Positions 43,783 through 52,309 of a DNA stretch of 64,000 bases are shown here, piece by piece. Both the position numbers and the translations under genes were made by a program. Positions within the stretch are counted from its first letter, which is position 1; each line of letters begins with the position of its first letter. The notes beneath the pieces were generated by a model, which saw only the letters and a program-made list of their open reading frames with translations, searched no databases and was not told the DNA's origin. Origin of the DNA: C-114 sp963745405 (GTDB lineage: Bacteria > Chloroflexota > Limnocylindria > Limnocylindrales > CSP1-4); the NCBI GenBank assembly GCA_963745405.1, contig CAVUWY010000003.1:231983-295982 (forward strand), in the 5' to 3' direction.

Positions 43783-45135
43783 ATGACGACGCGAGACGAC
43801 ACCCGCCGCCAGAGCGATGTCCGGTCCGAATCCGGGCGCCAGACGTCGACCGGAGGCCTGTATCCGAGCCTGCCCGAGCGGCTGCTCGAGGCTCGTGAGC
43901 GCAAGGGTGTCGATCTCTATCGCGCCGAGCGCGACACGAAGATCCGGGCGCGCTATCTCGGGGCTCTCGAGCGCGGCGACTACCGCGAACTGCCGGGGTC
44001 GGTCTACACGAAGGGCTTCCTGCGGAACTACGCCCTCTACCTGGGCCTCGACCCCGACGAGATCCTCCTCCAGTGGCGGCGGGAGCGGGGCGAGGGACAG
44101 GGCCGGCCGGAGCCCGTCATCGTCCCGCCGCGGGCCCTCACCGCGCCCCGCCAGGGCCTGACCTTCTCGCCGGCAGTCCTCGTGGCCGCCCTCATGACGG
44201 TCGTCCTCGTCGCCTTCATCGGTTACCTCGCCATCCAGCTCCTCCGCTTCAACAAGCCGCCCTCTATCTCCGTCTCGGACCCGACGAGCGCGCTCAGCGA
44301 CGTGGCCGAGGGGACGACGAGCTACGTCCTGCGCGGGACGACGATCCCGCGCGGCACCGTCACCGTCACGGACGCCGCCAGCCACTCGCTCCAGACGACA
44401 GCCACGACCGACGGGACGTGGAGCGAGCAGGTCGAGCTCCGCCGGGGGCGGAACGACTTCCAGGTCTCGGCGACCGACCCGGACACGGGCAAGACCTCGG
44501 AGCAGACGATCGCCCTCATCATCAACGTCCCGGTATCGGCGGTCCTCGCTCCGACGCTGTCGGTCGATTCGCCGGCCGACGGGGCATCGTTCCAGAACGG
44601 GGCGATACCGGTCAGCGGCACGGCCGCCAACGCGACCCAGGTCGCGGTGAGCGCCACCTACCTCGGCCCGGCCCCGGGCCAGAAGGCGACGACGTCGCCG
44701 AAGGCGCCGGCCCAGGTGACCGTCGCACCCGCCTCCGACGGGACGTTCGCCACCCCATTCGAACTGACCTCCGGTCGATGGCAGGTCACGATCGCCGCCT
44801 CGTCCGCCGAGGGGAAGGCGACGACGATCGTCCGCACGGTCACCGTCGCCTACAAGGGCGTCAACGTGGTCGTGACCATCAAGGGTCGAGCCTGGCTCAA
44901 GGTCTGGGTAGACGGCCAGCTCGATCCATCGACCGGGGCGGCCGGGCGCGTCTACGCCGCCGGCAAGGTCCTCACCTACTCGGGCGACAGGAGCGTCGAG
45001 GTCCGGACCGGCTCCTCGGGGGCGACGTACTTCACGGTCAACGGGACGAACCTCGGCCATCTCGGCTCGGCCGGGGCGCCCGAGACGTGGCTCTTCACCG
45101 CGAACGCGCCACCGAAGCAGACGAGCCACCAGTAG
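43783..45135 (+). CDS. RodZ-like membrane protein with helix-turn-helix and extracellular Ig-like region
   Basis: 450-residue single-pass protein. Residues about 28-100 form the RodZ-type helix-turn-helix (LPERLLEARERKGVDL, KIRARYLGALERGDY, YTKGFLRNYALYLGLD), which links MreB to the elongation machinery. A transmembrane helix spans about 128-154. The outside part contains Ser/Thr-rich beta domains resembling two bacterial Ig-like repeats and ends with a DUF4115-like segment (KGRAWLKVWVDGQ). Nothing in the window encodes MreB, so a role in cell shape is inferred from architecture only. Confidence 0.85.
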   Translation: MTTRDDTRRQSDVRSESGRQTSTGGLYPSLPERLLEARERKGVDLYRAERDTKIRARYLGALERGDYRELPGSVYTKGFLRNYALYLGLDPDEILLQWRRERGEGQGRPEPVIVPPRALTAPRQGLTFSPAVLVAALMTVVLVAFIGYLAIQLLRFNKPPSISVSDPTSALSDVAEGTTSYVLRGTTIPRGTVTVTDAASHSLQTTATTDGTWSEQVELRRGRNDFQVSATDPDTGKTSEQTIALIINVPVSAVLAPTLSVDSPADGASFQNGAIPVSGTAANATQVAVSATYLGPAPGQKATTSPKAPAQVTVAPASDGTFATPFELTSGRWQVTIAASSAEGKATTIVRTVTVAYKGVNVVVTIKGRAWLKVWVDGQLDPSTGAAGRVYAAGKVLTYSGDRSVEVRTGSSGATYFTVNGTNLGHLGSAGAPETWLFTANAPPKQTSHQ

Positions 45136-45149
45136 CCGGCGGTCGGTCG

Positions 45150-45719
45150 ATGCCCACGGCCCGACACGCCAGTGAGGTCGCCGATCCGGTCGGTCCGGGT
45201 GGGCCGACGCTCGATCTCGCCCGGCTCGTCTCGCTGGCCGGGCAACTGCAGGAGCGCTGCATCGCGGCGGGCATCACCGTAGGGACCGCCGAGTCGTGCA
45301 CGGGCGGGCTCGTCGCGAGCGCGATCACGTCCGTGCCGGGATCGTCGGCGTACTTCATCGGCGCGATCGTGTCGTACGCCGACCGGATCAAGGCCGAGCT
45401 CCTCGATGTGCCGGTCGCGACGCTCGACGGACACGGCGCCGTCAGCGCCCAGGTGGCCCGGGCGATGGCCGAGGGCGCGCGGGCCAGGCTCGGGGTCGAC
45501 ATCGCCGTCGCGGTGACCGGCGTCGCCGGTCCGGACGGCGGTACGGCGACCAAGCCGGTGGGCCTGACGTACGTTGCGATCGCCGACGTCGACGGCGCGG
45601 ACGCCCGCCGTTACCAATGGTCGGGCGACCGGATCACGAACCAGTACGCCAGCGCGGAGGCGTGCCTCGAGCTGCTCCTCGAGCGCGCGTCGACCGCAGG
45701 GTCGAGTTCGACCGAGTGA
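45150..45719 (+). CDS. CinA C-terminal domain protein (PncC-type NMN amidase)
   Basis: 189-residue stand-alone CinA C-terminal domain, the nicotinamide-mononucleotide deamidase PncC in E. coli, which recycles NMN to NaMN. The characteristic GITVGTAESCTGGLVASAIT with the catalytic Ser-Cys loop sits near residue 43, followed by FIGAIVSYADRIKAELLDV, GVDIAVAVTGVAGPDGG and KPVGLTYVAI. An extra 25 residues precede the domain. Four-base overlap (GTGA) with the next gene. Confidence 0.92.
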   Translation: MPTARHASEVADPVGPGGPTLDLARLVSLAGQLQERCIAAGITVGTAESCTGGLVASAITSVPGSSAYFIGAIVSYADRIKAELLDVPVATLDGHGAVSAQVARAMAEGARARLGVDIAVAVTGVAGPDGGTATKPVGLTYVAIADVDGADARRYQWSGDRITNQYASAEACLELLLERASTAGSSSTE

Positions 45720-47291
45720 TCCGCGAAGCGGCCGCGATCGGCGCCGGCCTGGCACCCGTCCGCGAACCCGTCGCGCTCCGTCCCGGGGAGCGGATCCACG
45801 TCGTCGGGGCGGGCGGTGCGGGTGCGAGCGCGGCGGCCCTCCTCGCCGCTGCGGCCGGCGCGGTCGTCGACGGCTGCGACGCCGGTCCGTCGACCGCCTA
45901 TGAGGCGGCCCTTGCCGCGGCTCGGGATCCACGTCGGTCGGGGCCACGACCCGGCCCACGTCACCGCCGTGCCGCATCCCGACCGACTGGCCGTGACGAA
46001 GGCCCTCACGGCGGTCGATCCGGACAACCCGGAGCTCGCCGCCGCCCGGGACCTCGGGATCCCGCTCGAGGCCTGGCAGCAGGTCGTCGCCGATGCGGCG
46101 GTCGGGCGGACCCTCGTCGGGGTCGCCGGGACGCACGGCAAGAGCACCACCGCCGGCTGGCTCGTCCACGTCCTCGTCGAGGCAGGAGCGGACCCCTCGG
46201 CCTTCGTCGGGGCGCTCCTGCCGGCGCGCCTCGTCGGCGGACCTCCGGCGACCGCCCGCCGGGGGAGGGGACCCGCGTTCGTCGTCGAGGCCGACGAGTA
46301 CGCCGGCAACTTCGACGCCTACCGTCCGGCCGTGATCGTCCTCACAAGCGTCGAGTGGGACCACCCCGATGTCTTCGCGGACCGGGCGGCCGTCATCACC
46401 GCCTTCCGTCGCTGGATCGACGCCGCGACCGTCGCCCGGGCCCGAAGCACGCTCCCGCCGCCCGTGCTCGTCGCCAACATCGCGGACTCGGGGGTCGAGG
46501 AGGTCCTGCTGGGGCTCCGCGATTGGCCAGGGTCGGTCGTCGCGACGGCGCTCGTCGGTGGCGGGACCTCGCCCCGGGCCGGCGTCCTCCGCGGCATCGC
46601 CGAGCAGTTCGCCACGACGGCCGGTCCGGCTCGGCCGCTGGTCGGCTGGATCGCCGCCTCAGATCCGAAGGGGACGACGATCGAGATCAGCGGTCTCGAT
46701 CCGCTCGCCGGAGCGGTCACGGTCGGGCTGGCGACCGCGGGCCGCCACAACGCGAGCAATGCCCTCGGCGTCGTCGGTGCCGGCGATCGCCCTCGGCCTG
46801 GAACCGGGAGCGATCCGCGACGGGCTGGCCGGCTTCGCCGGGGTCGGCCGCCGCCTCGAGCGCAAGGGCGAGACGAGCGGGGTGGTCGTCTACGACGACT
46901 ACGGGCACCACCCCACGGCGATCGCGAGACGCTCGGCGCCATACGCCAGCTGCGAGCCCGGCCGGCGGCTGTGGGCGGTCTACGAGCCGCTGACGTACCA
47001 CCGCACCGCCGCTCTCCTCGACCGGTTCGCCGCTGCCCTCGCGACGGCCGACGCCGTCGCCGTCGCCGACATCTGGGCCGGCCGCGACCCGGACACGACG
47101 ATCGCCTCGGCCGCCGGCCTGGCCGCTGCCGTCGCCGCGGCACGGCCGGGGATGGACGTCGACGCACCGGGCTCGGTGGAGGGACGGCCGACTGGCTGGC
47201 CGGCCGGGTCCGGCCGGGCGACGCAGTCCTCGTGATGGGCGGCGGCCGGAGCTACCGCATCGGCGAGCTGCTGCTCGAACGCCTCGGCTGA
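45716..47291 (+). pseudogene. murC: MurC-like Mur ligase with three frameshifts
   Basis: MurC joins L-alanine to UDP-N-acetylmuramic acid. All parts are readable: HVVGAGGAGASAAALL (nucleotide loop), the ATP loop GVAGTHGKSTTAGWLV, VVEADEYAGNFD, SVEWDHPDVF, HNASNALGVVGA, and VYDDYGHHPTAIA, then VLVMGGGRSYRIGELLLERLG. They lie in three frames. Extra bases at about 45920 and 46782 shift +1 each, and a missing base near 47183 shifts -1 and restores frame. Repaired length would be about 524 residues. It may instead be a diverged Mur ligase paralogue. Whether another murC exists elsewhere decides if this is a decayed gene or a sequence problem. Confidence 0.8.
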
Positions 47292-47443
47292 GGCCGGCGG
47301 TCGCGGCGGGGACCTAGCGACGAGGGCCCGGCGTCGAGGGCCCGGCATCGGGGACGGCTCGGCAGTGGCCGGGTACCATGGCGACCGGCCCACCCCACTC
47401 GGGCGGGCCCATCCCGATCGACCGTTTCGATGCAGGAGGTTCG

Positions 47444-47935
47444 ATGGCCGGCGACGTCTCCTTCGACGTGGTCAGTGACTTCGACGAGCAGGAGCTCCGC
47501 AACGCCCTCGACCAGGTCCGGCGCGAGGTCCAGCAGCGCTATCGACTTCAAGGGCGTGACGGTCGAACTCACCCAGGCGAAGACGGAGTTGACGCTCCTG
47601 ACCGACGACGAACATCGGGCGACCGCGATCAAGGACCTTATCGAGTCGAAGGCCATCAAGCGCAACCTGTCGCTCAAGATCTTCGACTGGGGCAAGGTCG
47701 AACCGGCCGGTGGCAACAAGGTTCGCCAGGTGATCGGCCTGCGACGGGGACTGAGCGACGACCTGGCCCGCAAGATCACCCGCTGATCCGCGACGAGTTC
47801 CCGAAGGTGAAGTCGCAGGTCCAGGGCGATGCCGTCCGCGTGTCCGCCAAGAGCAAGGACGACCTCCAGCGGGTCATCGGCCGCCTCCGCGAGCTCGACG
47901 AACCCGTCCCGCTCCAGTTCCAGAACTACCGCTGA
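47444..47935 (+). pseudogene. yajQ: YajQ-family nucleotide-binding protein with two frameshifts
   Basis: YajQ/UPF0234 proteins bind nucleotides (some bind cyclic-di-GMP). The sequence is typical once repaired: SFDVVSDFDEQELRNALDQVRREVQQRY, then DFKGVTVELTQAKTELTLLTDDEHR, SLKIFDWGKVEPAGGNKVRQVI, and KVKSQVQGDAVRVSAKSKDDLQRVI. One extra base at about 47543 (after the Tyr codon) and one missing base near 47783, where frame 2 would otherwise hit TGA, are needed. Repaired length would be about 163 residues, the family norm. It has a good AGGAGG four bases before the ATG and a TACCAT -10-like box at 47374-47379. Confidence 0.82.
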
Positions 47936-47940
47936 GTGGC

Positions 47941-49854
47941 GTGACCGACGAGGTCCTCGCTCCCGCGCATCACGCCGACGCCACCGACGGACCGTCCGAC
48001 GCCGCCGAGGGTGGTGCCGTGCATGAGACGGCCGTGCATGAGACGGCCGTGCATGAGACGGCCGCGCCTGAGATGGCCGCGCTCGACGCCGCGACGCCCG
48101 CCACGGACAGCCTCGCAGCGCCCGACGACGAGTCCGACGAGGCTCCCGACGAGACTCCCGGTGAACCGTCCAGCGTCGCCGCGTCGCCCTCGCTCCCACG
48201 GACGGCCGGCCGCTTCATCGCCGACGCGCTCCATGCGGCCGGTGTGCGGGTCGCCTTCACGGTCCCCGGCGAGAGCTTCCTCGGGCTCCTCGATGCGCTG
48301 CCCGAGGCCGGCATCCGCGTCGTGGCGACCCGCCACGAGGGCGGGGCGGCCTTCATGGCAGAGGCGTACGGCCAGCTGACGGGCCGGCCCGCCGCCTGCC
48401 TCGCCACTCGCGCCGTCGGTGCCGCCAACCTCGCCATCGGCATCCACACCGCACGGGCGGACTCGACACCGATGTTCGCCCTCATCGGCCAGGTGCCGCG
48501 GGCATTCCGGGGGCGGGAGGCCTTCCAGGAGGTCGACCTCGCCGCGTCCATCGGGCGGCTCGCCGTCCATGCCGTCGAGATCGACGAAGTCGAGCGGGTC
48601 GCCCCGGCGATGGCGGAGGCCACCCGCCACGCCCTCGGTGGTCGACCAGGGCCGGTGGTCATCGCCGTGCCGGAGGACCTGCTCGACGAACAGGTGCCGG
48701 CCGGCGCGGAGGTCATCCACGTCACGCGGTTCCGGCCGGCCGATCCCGATCCCGACGATGTCAGGGCAGTCCTCCGCCGCCTGACCGCCGCCGAGCGACC
48801 GCTCATCCTCGCCGGGGCCGGCGTCCTTCGGTCGCGGTCGACGGCCGACCTCGTCCGCCTCGCCGAGATCCTCGACCTGCCGGTCGTATCCTCGTGGCGA
48901 CGGGGCGATGTCTTCCCGAACGATCATCCGCTCTACCTCGGGATGACCGGCTACGGCGCGCCGACGACGGTCCGTGAACGAGTGGCGGCGGCCGACGAGA
49001 TCCTCGTCGTCGGCTGTCGTCTCAACGAGATCACGTCCGACGCTTATCGCGTACCAGGGCCCGGCCAGCGCTGGACCCACGTCGATCTCGAGCCGCGCCA
49101 GGCGCGGGCCGGGCTCGACGCGCCGACGGTGGCGATCCCGTCGGACGCCCGGACGTTCCTCCGGATGGCGAGCCGGCTCCTGGGCGGTACCGTCCACGAC
49201 CGAGATCGGCTCGATGCCCGCCGGGCGGCGAATGCCGCCGATCGGGCGGCCTGGGAGGCCGCAGCGGTCGTCGATGGGGGTGACTGGACCGGTCCTGGCG
49301 TCCATCCCGGCCGGATCGCGGCCACGCTGGCGCGGGTCCTGCCGCCCGACGCCACGATCACGGTTGACGCTGGCAACGCGTCGGGCTGGCTCGCCCGCGG
49401 CTATCGCTGGCGGCGGCCCGGCACGTTCCTCGGCCCGACCTCGGGCGCCATGGGGTATGCGCTGCCGGCGGCGATCGCCGCCTCGATCGTCCACCGCGAC
49501 CGACCGGTCGTCGGCTGGACCGGCGACGGCGGCTTCGCGATGACGATGGCCGAGCTCGAGACCGCGGTCCGCGAGCACTGCCGCCTCGTCCTCCTCGTAT
49601 TCGACAACCGCCGCTACGGCACGATCCGGATGCACCAGGACGATCGCGGGACGGGGCAGGGGATCGCGACCGAGCTCGGTCCGATCGACATCGCCGCGGT
49701 CGCCGGGGCCTTCGGTGCGCGCGGCGTCCGCGTGGACGACGACGCACGGTTCGAGGCCGCCCTCGAGGAGGCGTTCGCGCACGATGGCCCGACGGTCATC
49801 CACCTCCCGCTCGACCGGGCCTGGGTGTCCGTCGACCGGCCTGCCACCGCCTGA
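47941..49854 (+). CDS. Thiamine-diphosphate enzyme, acetolactate-synthase-like
   Basis: 637-residue member of the acetolactate synthase/benzoylformate decarboxylase family. The pyrimidine domain starts at about residue 85 (GRFIADALHAAGVRVAFTVPGESFL) and has the catalytic Glu in RHEGGAAFMAEAYGQLTG. The central domain follows, then the cofactor domain with GDGGFAMTMAELETAVREH and the DNRRYG end of the GDG-N motif. It lacks an adjoining ilvN regulatory gene and may be a biosynthetic or a catabolic paralogue. The exact substrate cannot be read from the sequence. The first 80 residues are low-complexity and contain four AVHET-like units. GTG start. Confidence 0.85.
   Translation: MTDEVLAPAHHADATDGPSDAAEGGAVHETAVHETAVHETAAPEMAALDAATPATDSLAAPDDESDEAPDETPGEPSSVAASPSLPRTAGRFIADALHAAGVRVAFTVPGESFLGLLDALPEAGIRVVATRHEGGAAFMAEAYGQLTGRPAACLATRAVGAANLAIGIHTARADSTPMFALIGQVPRAFRGREAFQEVDLAASIGRLAVHAVEIDEVERVAPAMAEATRHALGGRPGPVVIAVPEDLLDEQVPAGAEVIHVTRFRPADPDPDDVRAVLRRLTAAERPLILAGAGVLRSRSTADLVRLAEILDLPVVSSWRRGDVFPNDHPLYLGMTGYGAPTTVRERVAAADEILVVGCRLNEITSDAYRVPGPGQRWTHVDLEPRQARAGLDAPTVAIPSDARTFLRMASRLLGGTVHDRDRLDARRAANAADRAAWEAAAVVDGGDWTGPGVHPGRIAATLARVLPPDATITVDAGNASGWLARGYRWRRPGTFLGPTSGAMGYALPAAIAASIVHRDRPVVGWTGDGGFAMTMAELETAVREHCRLVLLVFDNRRYGTIRMHQDDRGTGQGIATELGPIDIAAVAGAFGARGVRVDDDARFEAALEEAFAHDGPTVIHLPLDRAWVSVDRPATA
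48016..48065 (+). repeat. 15-base tandem repeat coding AVHET units
   Basis: GCCGTGCATGAGACG occurs three times in succession, followed by a degenerate fourth copy (GCCGCGCCTGAGATG). It keeps the reading frame, so slippage would change only the length of the disordered N-terminal extension of the thiamine-diphosphate enzyme. Confidence 0.85.
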
Positions 49855-49855
49855 G

Positions 49856-50188
49856 GTGATCACCTACCACCTCTCGCCGCTCGAGCGGTGGTCGGCGACG
49901 CCGGCCGACGGCCCGTATATGGCCCCGTCGCTCCAGGTGGAGGGGTTCATCCACTGCACGACGGGCGTCGACGATATGGTCGCGACGGCCGACCGCTACT
50001 ACCGCGAAGCCCCCGGCCCGTTCGTCATCCTCAGCGTCGAGCTCGACGCGGTCGGCGGCACGTGGCGATACGACGGCCCGGACGAGCGATACCCCCATAT
50101 CTACGGCCCGATCCCTCGCGCCGCGGTCGTTCGGGTCGTCCCCATCCCGCGCCGACCCGACGGCCTTTTTCTGTCCTTCCCGCCGTGA
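49856..50188 (+). CDS. DUF952 family protein
   Basis: 110-residue DUF952 protein, a small cytosolic family of unknown function. Recognisable by ITYHLSPLERW near the start, GFIHCTTGVDDMVATADRYY with the conserved His-Cys, and PHIYGPIPRAAVV near the end. GTG start (49856) lies just past the stop of the thiamine-diphosphate enzyme gene. Its own stop overlaps an alternative GTG start of the next gene, so all three may be co-transcribed. Confidence 0.87.
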   Translation: MITYHLSPLERWSATPADGPYMAPSLQVEGFIHCTTGVDDMVATADRYYREAPGPFVILSVELDAVGGTWRYDGPDERYPHIYGPIPRAAVVRVVPIPRRPDGLFLSFPP

Positions 50189-50214
50189 CCTCCCGCCGAG
50201 ACGGGGGGCCGGCC

Positions 50215-51768
50215 ATGGGGCGACTCCTCGCGCTCGTCGGGGTGTTCGCGCTCATCGCTGCGGCCTGTGGCGGACCGGGACCCGTGCCCGCCACGCCGTC
50301 GCCACCGTCGTCTCCCGGCCCCTCGAGCGTGGCGCCGACACCGGGCGCATCGGGGGCCGCGGCGGCATCAGCGGGGAGCGTCCAGGCAGCACCGGTGGCC
50401 CCCATCGCCTGGAGCGACTGCGGTGACGGGTTCCAGTGCGGCTCGCTCGTGGTCCCGCTCGACTACGCCCAGCCGGGCGGCGCATCCCTCCGGGTATCGG
50501 TCATCCGCCTGCCGGCCAGCGATCGGTCGGCCCGTATCGGCTCCCTCGTCATCGAGCCCGGCGGGCCGGGGGAGTCGGGCACGGACTTCGCCCGGTCGGC
50601 GGCGAGGTTCCTCTTCTCCGACGAGATCCGCCGCCGCTTCGACATCGTCGGCTTCGATCCGCGCGGGGTGAACGAAAGCTCGCCCATCCGCTGCTCCGAC
50701 GACCTCGATCACTTCCTCGCCATGGATCAGACGCCGGACACGGCGACGGAGCTCAGCGCGTTCCTCGAGGGCGAGAAGTCCTTCGTCGAGGGCTGCCAGC
50801 GGCGCAATGCCGACGTGCTCGCCCATGTGGGGACCGACGACGTCGTCCGTGACCTCGACCGGCTCCGGGCGGCGCTCGGCGACGCCAAGCTCGACTACCT
50901 CGGCTTCTCGTACGGGACGCTCATCGGGGCGCTCTACGCCCAGGCCTATCCCGATCACATCCGCTCGATGGTCCTCGACGGCGCGATGGACCCATCGCTC
51001 GACCTCGCCGCGATCGGCGCCGGCCAGGCTGCCGGGTTCGAGACGGACCTGCGCGACTTCCTCACCTGGTGCGCCAAGGACGCGGGATGCGCCTTCCGTC
51101 ACAAGGGCAAGCCTGGGCCGGCCTTCGAGGCACTCATGCGCCGGATCGAGACGAAGCCGCTGTCCGCGGCCTCGATCGGGTCGGAGCGGCTCGTCGGACC
51201 GACATACGCCTGGGAGGCCGTCGCCGGGGCGATGTACGACCGCTCGAGCTGGCCTGACCTCGCCATCGCCCTCGCCGCGGCCGAGCGCGGGGACGGCTCC
51301 GACCTCCTGCTCCTGTCCGATCCGCTGAGCGGTCGGAAGCCCGACGGGGGATACTCCAACCTCGTCGACTCGAACCTCGCCATCACCTGTCTCGACTTCC
51401 CGGCGCCGCGCGACCCGGCGCCCTACGAGGCCGAGGCGAAGGCCTGGGCTCGCACCGCGCCCCATTTCGGGGCGCTGATCGCCTACGGGGAGATCGGTTG
51501 CGCCTACTGGCCGGTCGCCCCGCTCCGCCGACCCGCGCCGGTATCGGCCCCGACCGCGCCACCGATCCTCATCGTCGGGTCGACCCGCGATCCCGCGACG
51601 CCCTATCCGTGGGCTGTCGCCCTGTCGCACCAGCTGACCTCGAGCGTCCTCCTCACCCGCGTCGGCGACGGTCATACCGGCTACGCAGCCAGTGCCTGCG
51701 TCGCGGCCGCGGCCGACGCCTACCTCCTCGACCTGGCTATGCCGCGCGATCGGACCTGCCCCTACTGA
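50215..51768 (+). CDS. Secreted TAP-type alpha/beta hydrolase (lipoprotein)
   Basis: 517-residue alpha/beta hydrolase with the TAP-like C-terminal domain of Streptomyces tripeptidyl aminopeptidases and proteinase relatives. The N-terminus is a lipoprotein signal (hydrophobic VGVFALIAAAC, then GGPGP), so it should be lipid-anchored outside. A Pro/Ser-rich linker follows. Catalytic elements: IEPGGPGESG oxyanion region, nucleophile in GFSYGTLIGALYA, Asp in VGSTRDPATPYPWAVAL and His in GDGHTGY. I chose ATG 50215 so that the signal is at the N-terminus. A GTG at 50185 coupled to DUF952 is possible. It likely releases peptides or esters. Confidence 0.87.
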   Translation: MGRLLALVGVFALIAAACGGPGPVPATPSPPSSPGPSSVAPTPGASGAAAASAGSVQAAPVAPIAWSDCGDGFQCGSLVVPLDYAQPGGASLRVSVIRLPASDRSARIGSLVIEPGGPGESGTDFARSAARFLFSDEIRRRFDIVGFDPRGVNESSPIRCSDDLDHFLAMDQTPDTATELSAFLEGEKSFVEGCQRRNADVLAHVGTDDVVRDLDRLRAALGDAKLDYLGFSYGTLIGALYAQAYPDHIRSMVLDGAMDPSLDLAAIGAGQAAGFETDLRDFLTWCAKDAGCAFRHKGKPGPAFEALMRRIETKPLSAASIGSERLVGPTYAWEAVAGAMYDRSSWPDLAIALAAAERGDGSDLLLLSDPLSGRKPDGGYSNLVDSNLAITCLDFPAPRDPAPYEAEAKAWARTAPHFGALIAYGEIGCAYWPVAPLRRPAPVSAPTAPPILIVGSTRDPATPYPWAVALSHQLTSSVLLTRVGDGHTGYAASACVAAAADAYLLDLAMPRDRTCPY

Positions 51769-51920
51769 CCCAGCGGCGCCCGCGAGACCGGGCGGCGCGA
51801 CCTCCCCGGTGCGACCGGCCCGGCCCTCCGCGGCCGCCCGAATCATCCGTCCGGCGGGGTGCCGCGAACACCCGGCGACAGGACCGCACCCCAGGCGGCC
51901 CGAGCCAGGCCGAGGCGCCG

Positions 51921-51971
51921 ATGACGATCCTCACCGTGCCGTCCACCTTCCCGCAGCACTCCATCGGATGA
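51921..51971 (+). CDS. Possible 16-codon leader peptide
   Basis: ATG ACG ... TGA encodes MTILTVPSTFPQHSIG and ends where the ribosome site (GAGGAG) of the Tat-signal gene begins, so its translation could couple to or modulate that gene. The frame is short and there is no conservation evidence. It may be chance. Confidence 0.25.
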   Translation: MTILTVPSTFPQHSIG

Positions 51972-51982
51972 GGAGCCGATCC

Positions 51983-52306
51983 ATGCCCGAAGACACTCCC
52001 GAGATCTCGCGTCGCCGCTTCCTTCGCGGTGCTTCACTCGGCGTCGCCGCCGGGGTCGCCGCCGCCGCGACCCTTCCCAGCGCCGCGTCGCTCATCGCCG
52101 CCACACCCGGCGCCTCGAAGCCCTCGGTGGCGGCTACCGAGGACGCCGACCTCGGCGCTGTCGGCTCCGACGTGATCGCCCACGTCCGCGACGCATCGAC
52201 CGGCGAGATCGCCGTCATCGTCGGAGGCAGCGAGCGGGTCTACCACGACCCCGCGCTCGTGGCACGCCTCCTGGCCGGCGCCCGGCGCGCCCAGTCGGAG
52301 GCCTGA
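51983..52306 (+). CDS. Small Tat-exported protein
   Basis: 107 residues with a clear twin-arginine signal: SRRRFLRGASLGVAAGVAAAA (residues 9-29), then a cleavable Ala-rich region. The mature part is about 65 residues and includes DVIAHVRDASTGEIAVIVGGSERVYHD, which reads like a small antiparallel beta domain. No cofactor motif is visible. It is followed three bases later by the DUF4331 gene, which lacks a signal of its own, so the pair may work together, perhaps with this protein guiding export. Function unknown. Confidence 0.8.
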   Translation: MPEDTPEISRRRFLRGASLGVAAGVAAAATLPSAASLIAATPGASKPSVAATEDADLGAVGSDVIAHVRDASTGEIAVIVGGSERVYHDPALVARLLAGARRAQSEA

Positions 52307-52309
52307 ACC

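Noticed and set aside
45716..47935. Programmed frameshifting in the MurC-like and yajQ genes
   Set aside because: The shifts are mixed +1 and -1 in different contexts without shared signals.
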